A DNA stretch of 64,000 nucleotides from Stictocephala bisonia (Eukaryota; Arthropoda; Insecta; Hemiptera; Membracidae). The stretch is from positions 1,240,001 through 1,304,000 of the forward strand of contig JAQJVL010000057.1 of assembly GCA_035578905.1 (NCBI GenBank), read 5' to 3'. Under the pieces are notes generated by a model. The model worked only from the letters and a program-made list of their open reading frames with translations. It was not told where the DNA came from and ran no database searches. The first letter of the stretch is position 1, and the number at the start of each line of letters is the position of its first letter. A program made the translations under genes and the position numbers. This document shows positions 59,617 through 64,000 of the stretch, piece by piece.

Positions 59617-59700
59617 GTCAAAGTCGCATGTCGAGGTCGAAGGCCGAGGTGTATCGAGCGCAGCGAGAGTCGGGGTTGGCACGCGAAGCGTGCAGGGGTA
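59617..59700. other. CpG-rich patch of unusual composition
   Basis: TCGAGGTCGAAGGCCGAGGT, then TCGAGCGCAGCGAGAGTCGG and GCACGCGAAGCGTGCAGGGG are unlike the AT-rich surroundings. They contain short palindromes (GCACGCGAAGCGTGC). It lies exactly between two tandem arrays. No function assigned. Confidence 0.45.
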
Positions 59701-59709
59701 CATTGAGTG

Positions 59710-60250
59710 GGTAAAGTAAATTGCTCAGTTGATTTGTGTGTACCATGAGTGAAGAGAGGTTAAATTGCTCAGTTAATTTGTGTGTACCTTGATTGTGGAG
59801 GGGTTAAATTGCTCAGTTAATTTGTGTGTGTGTACCTTGATTGTGGAGGGGTTAAATTGCTCAGTTAATTTGTGTGTACCTTGATTGTGGAGGGGTTAAA
59901 TTGCTCAGTTAATTTGTGTGTGTGTACCTTGATTGTGGAGGGGTTAAATTGCTCAGTTAATTTGTGTGTACCTTGATTGTGGAGGGGTTAAATTGCTCAG
60001 TTAATTTGTGTGTACCTTGAGTGAGGAGGCGTTAAATTGCTCAGTTAAATTTTGTGTACCTTGAGTGGGTAGAGGGTTAAATTGCTCAGTTGATTTTTGT
60101 GTACCTTGAGTGGGTGGAGGGTTAAATTGCTCAGTTAATTTGTGTGTACCTTGAGTGGGGATCGGTTAAATTGCTCAGTTAATTTGTGTGTACCTTGAGT
60201 GGGGAGGGGTTAAATTGTTTAGTTAATTTGTATGTATCTTGAGTGAAGGT
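59710..60250. repeat. Tandem repeat, 44-bp unit, about 12 copies
   Basis: AAATTGCTCAGTTAATTTGT recurs at 59718, 59762, 59806, 59854, 59898 and onward, with 44- and 48-bp spacings. The longer units have an extra GTGT. Units become more divergent after about 60010. Confidence 0.93.
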
Positions 60251-61214
60251 ATTCTCAGCACATTGTGGGAGAAGCTTAGTAGACAATTGCTACGTGCAAG
60301 TGAAAATTGACAAGGTGGTGTGGGTAGGTTTTTACATTGTTAAAAATCTTGGCACAATATTGTTTACAACAACTAAACACACAACTATCAAATTATAATT
60401 TTCAATAATTTTTTATTTCTAAATACAGTAAAATGCAACATCCCGCCGGTCAAAGTAAAGCTCCCTTAGAGTAATGTACTCTGTCTTGTTGAAACTTGTA
60501 TGTAAATGGCTTCCTGAGCGAGGAGAGAACCCCGAAGACATTTAGCTCGCTCACATTGGTATTCAGGGTTTGTGACGTCGAAGTCGCTTACATTGTCTTC
60601 AGTGGTGCTTGAATCAACCGGTATTGTTTAGTCTACAATACCTTATCTACATACAGTGCACGCGTGTGTTGTGGGGGGGGGGGGGATCAGGTAATACACT
60701 TTTGTTGGGATGAGTATACGGTTTAAAAATAGTTTCGATATCTTATACAATACATTACATAAACAGTGATTGAAAATTAAACTTAGTCCTACTGAATAAA
60801 AAATCAACTGTAGTATTTTTTTGTATGTCAATATTCTTTATATTGTCTAGTTTCATACCATTTATATGAAAACTGTCCCTAGAACTTTAAACTGTTATTA
60901 AGCTATAATTGGGCCGAACAGTAATCGACCTGCTTGCTATATTTAGTGCATGAAAGGGTTGCAGCAGCAGAGGGAAATTGTTCCACCGCTGAGCTGCCTT
61001 CATTCACGGCCATGACTAACTTTCGGAACAGTGTTTAGTTGAAACAAAAAACTATGATGAAATGTTCAAGTTTGTTTAGTTACTATTTATTGTTTAATTA
61101 TGTGTTATTCATTGTGTTATTTACTATTAATTGTTATTATCCCCAATTAATGGTGAAACGATGTCCATGATTTACCCCTAAAGTAATATAACTTTAATGC
61201 CAGTCTCAGGATGG
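60251..61214. other. Unassigned intergenic DNA
   Basis: Contains a run of 13 or so G at 60673-60685. No gene recognised. Confidence 0.5.
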
Positions 61215-61500
61215 TTTTTTTTTTTTTTTTTTTTTTATTCATAAGACGCCGATCGTCAAGATATAGGCGAATATGGATTTCGAATGAGTGTGATGAGTTT
61301 AGATGAGCGAATGTAGTCATTGTTACAAACTAAGGCCGACTACTCCTTAGAAAGTGTCATTAATTAATAGCCCAATGACAAATGAACAGCCGGTGATTAT
61401 CAGCTGATCCTTCTCAAAATGTATTGACTCTAATTGGGATCGAACTGAGAACCTTAGCACATGAAGCTGGGATTGAACCAACTGCGCTACCGACCAATTT
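61215..61500 (-). mobile_element. SINE family S, best-preserved full-length copy
   Basis: Read on the minus strand: the head GGTCGGTAGCGCAGTTGGTT has a near-perfect Pol III A box (TAGCGCAGTTGG). Then AAGGTTCTCAGTTCGATCCC contains the B box GTTCGATCCC. A short body follows, then the 3' domain TTTGTCATTGGGCTATTAAT, ...GTCGGCCTTAGTTTGTAACA..., ...CGAAATCCATATTCGCCTAT..., GATCGGCGTCTTATGAAT, and a pure A tail of about 22 (T run at 61215-61236). The total is about 285 bp. The clean boxes and long A tail indicate a young copy. The frames at 61414-61641 and 61424-61651 fall inside it and are not genes. Confidence 0.92.
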
Positions 61501-61665
61501 GTATGATACCGATGGATGTATGAAATACCATACTGGTAATGAAATCTTGCTGAAAATAAAAATAATAATATATTTGCATTTTGTGTTTAGCAGAAAATAC
61601 TCTACAGCACACAGTGTGTTCAGAACAGTTTCGTTGAACAATTTACAGTAAAAAACAAGTGTAGT
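61501..61665. other. Spacer
   Basis: Short stretch to the two-copy duplication; no gene recognised. Confidence 0.5.
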
Positions 61666-61666
61666 G

Positions 61667-61740
61667 ATTTTGATGCGTGTAGTGGCCCTTCGAGGTAGAA
61701 GTGGAGTTATTTTGATGCGCGTAGTGGCCCTTCGAGGTAC
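61667..61740. repeat. Two-copy tandem duplication, 42-bp unit
   Basis: ATTTTGATGCGTGTAGTGGC followed by CCTTCGAGGTA occurs at 61667 and again at 61709 (with GCGCG for GCGTG). Confidence 0.85.
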
Positions 61741-64000
61741 AATGGGTTTGCAATGGGCTTCTGGTCGGTTTGTTTTACGAGGGCGTACTGAAGTTAATTT
61801 TCTTTTGGTAACTCTTCAAAATAGGATTTTTTTTTACTTTTACTGTACAAATATTTATAAAAATTTCAAAATCATTATTTATTTAAAAAAAATTAATATT
61901 CCTCAATATGTGAAGACCGTTTTTTACGTAATTTTAACACATTAACATTAGTAATTTTACGTTCTTCAGTTGTTTTGATGGTTTTTTCTTTGTTTAATGC
62001 GTACGTTGATATAATTATCTTCTTTTCCAATAATATGTTTACAGAAGTAAGTTCTTCTGTTTTTATTTTTATTTTATTATTTTTTTTTTTTTTTAATTGT
62101 TATAAGATAAATTTAATGTAAACATTCACGAACGTTTAATACAGTGTTTGATAACATTTTGATAGCTTTCTTAAATGATTTTGATTTTTCAACCACACTA
62201 TTTCTTATAATGACTGGAAAGGAATTTAAAAAACTTTTCCTTAATCCTTGGAATTTTATCATATATTTTAGGGGGTTTAGAGTCGTTCTTACCTTTCGGA
62301 CCACGTATTTTCCTTCTCGTTCATTTCAGGTGTATGAAGTGAAACTATCCGTCAAGCCCGGAACAATGGAAGTTACTAGGTTCTTGTCGCTGCCGCAGTA
62401 TTTGTAATCAAGATGAACAATTGACTAACCAGCTGATTGGATGGGTATCAGGTGTCTCACACCTAATTAATTACAGAACATTGTTAGTGTAAGCCATCAC
62501 TCATCTCTTATTTCAACTCGATTGTGTCTCTCTCTAAATTAATGGCGTTTCGTGCAACACTACATCAATATAATTGGGCTGTTTGAATAATTGATTTTGA
62601 AAGGAAAATGTGGCTTACAGTAAATTTAAATATAATTTCGTATTCACCATTGTTTTACTGTAAAATAACGTTTCATTAGCACATCACAATTCCCGCCCTC
62701 TGTAGGGTTTTTTGGTGAGTTTTTGCCCAATATTTTATTATTTTTTGCCTTAAAATAACCTGTTATTGTACCTGGAGAAGGCTACGAGGTACAAACATTG
62801 GCTTTTTTGCATTATGTACGGATTGTATCCTTTTAATTGGACCAATAGGTCTGTTAAGGGCATGTTGTAGGTCCTTAAAGTTCTATAGGACCCTCATACA
62901 GGTTTGTTTTAGTTTTACCTTTAGTTATGTTCATATGTAGTTTTGTGTTCATTACTTATTATATTTCTTAAGCATTTGTTAACTAGACTGTACTTTATGA
63001 GAATGTTGTTATTTACTTTAATATTTTGTGATTTCGTTTTTCTTTTAGACATTTATTTGTGTGTTGAGCGCTTATTGTGAGGTAGCGAGGAGATCAGTAT
63101 ATGAGATTTTTTACTATTTTATGCATAATATAACCTGCAATAAATATTATTATTATATTATTACATACGTAATACAGGCTCTTCTACTCATCCACGTATT
63201 CCAACTTTAGGGGAACGTTTTCAAATATACCAGGCTTCTCTTCGTATATTAGTGAATATATTGAAGGCCTATAGTTCACGTTTCACAACCCAACACTTCT
63301 CTTCTACCCAAAGTACAAGTCTAACATTCATATCTCATTATACATATCTCAATTTGCATGTTTATTATGTAACAAAAATTCAATAACTAAAACAATTATT
63401 AAAACTATCAAAAAAAATTCAAGCGAAACATTATTCAAGCTATAGAACTAACTTGCCTTATTTTAAACTTTGGGTAAGTTAAATCCGATTTCAGTGTTAT
63501 AGAGCCCTAACTACGCTTAGTATTAAAACCCTATTTTTTGTAATAAACTGTAAGTATAGTGATTGTTTCACAATTACAGGCAATATATTTAATGACTCAA
63601 TAAATATATATGAATTTATAGGTTTAACGTTCCCTGATAAAAATGTACAACATTCCTAATGTTTCAGTAAAAAAGGTAAACTTAACGATAATTAGCAAGC
63701 GTTTACTTATGTGTTAGCATCACGGAGATTTGAATGGCGGATGATTTTCTGTTAATCTTAATGTAACGTTAAAACGGGTGTGATTTGAAATATATAATTT
63801 GTTCTTTATATATTTATTTTCATTGGGCAACATGTATTTATAACATAAAGAACTAATTGCTTCCTAAATGTTATGGGTGGACCAATTTCTCCGTACGTAT
63901 ATTGATGAGTGGGTGGGAAGTCACGTAGGATGTAAATAGTTGTTTCTCTGCCGTTTAGAAATGAGTTATTTACAGTACAGTAAATATGCATCAGTATATA
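61741..64000. other. Unassigned AT-rich intergenic DNA to window end
   Basis: About 2.2 kb. The plus frame at 62144-62407 (87 residues) and others lack known domains. No repeat recognised by eye. Confidence 0.45.

Noticed and set aside
61414..61651. Two 75-residue frames
   Set aside because: They lie within the SINE copy and its flank on opposite strands.

Overview
The window looks like intergenic DNA from an AT-rich invertebrate genome, probably an arthropod. That rests on three things: low GC outside mobile elements, a Ty3/Gypsy element whose primer-binding site fits the 3' end of animal initiator-Met tRNA, and a short TTAGG-like tract. The species cannot be read from the sequence. I found no convincing host gene, and no rRNA gene, intact tRNA gene, CRISPR array or bacterial operon. 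Nearly every long open frame belongs to the one retrotransposon or is a by-product of a tandem array.

Layout. 1-959: satellite, 196-bp unit. 2131-2830: tRNA-like SINE fragment and a decayed LINE reverse-transcriptase fragment. 3163-5404: about 27 copies of an 82-bp unit. 6180-6542: TA microsatellite and an AT-rich inverted repeat. 7520-15732: an almost complete minus-strand Gypsy element with 1.5-kb LTRs, gag, pol, PBS, polypurine tract and an ACAC target duplication. 17-31 kb: dispersed repeats, including a TTAA-ended MITE (22716-23143), a 500-bp foldback (25759-26258), a 31-bp minisatellite (27930-28301) and SINE copies. 31335-32645: an inverted-repeat pair. 34400-35030: a 159-bp tandem repeat. 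42376-42660: a SINE. 44928-45721: a second MITE copy split by a 380-bp solo LTR. 46308-47705: a short tandem repeat and two copies of a hairpin element. 51400-53250: a two-part satellite (about 141-bp then 115-bp units). 56162-57544: about 1.4 kb of GA repeat. 59066-60250: a 60-bp array holding a third hairpin-element copy, then a 44-bp array. 61215-61500: the best-preserved SINE.

How the parts work together. Gag and Pol of the Gypsy element would form a virus-like particle with protease, reverse transcriptase, RNase H and integrase; pol lies in the -1 frame of gag. The SINEs carry Pol III-type heads and a shared 3' domain, as expected of passengers on a LINE. The MITE and hairpin elements are non-autonomous.

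Most worth following up: (a) a SINE family whose copies carry different heads on a common 3' domain; (b) an AT-rich repeat family, often head-to-head, with a near-canonical hammerhead-ribozyme core (24542-24570, minus strand); (c) two nested insertions whose empty sites can be read inside this window; (d) two LTRs that are near-identical except for a strongly divergent U3 end. All calls come from reading the sequence by eye; family names are proposals.
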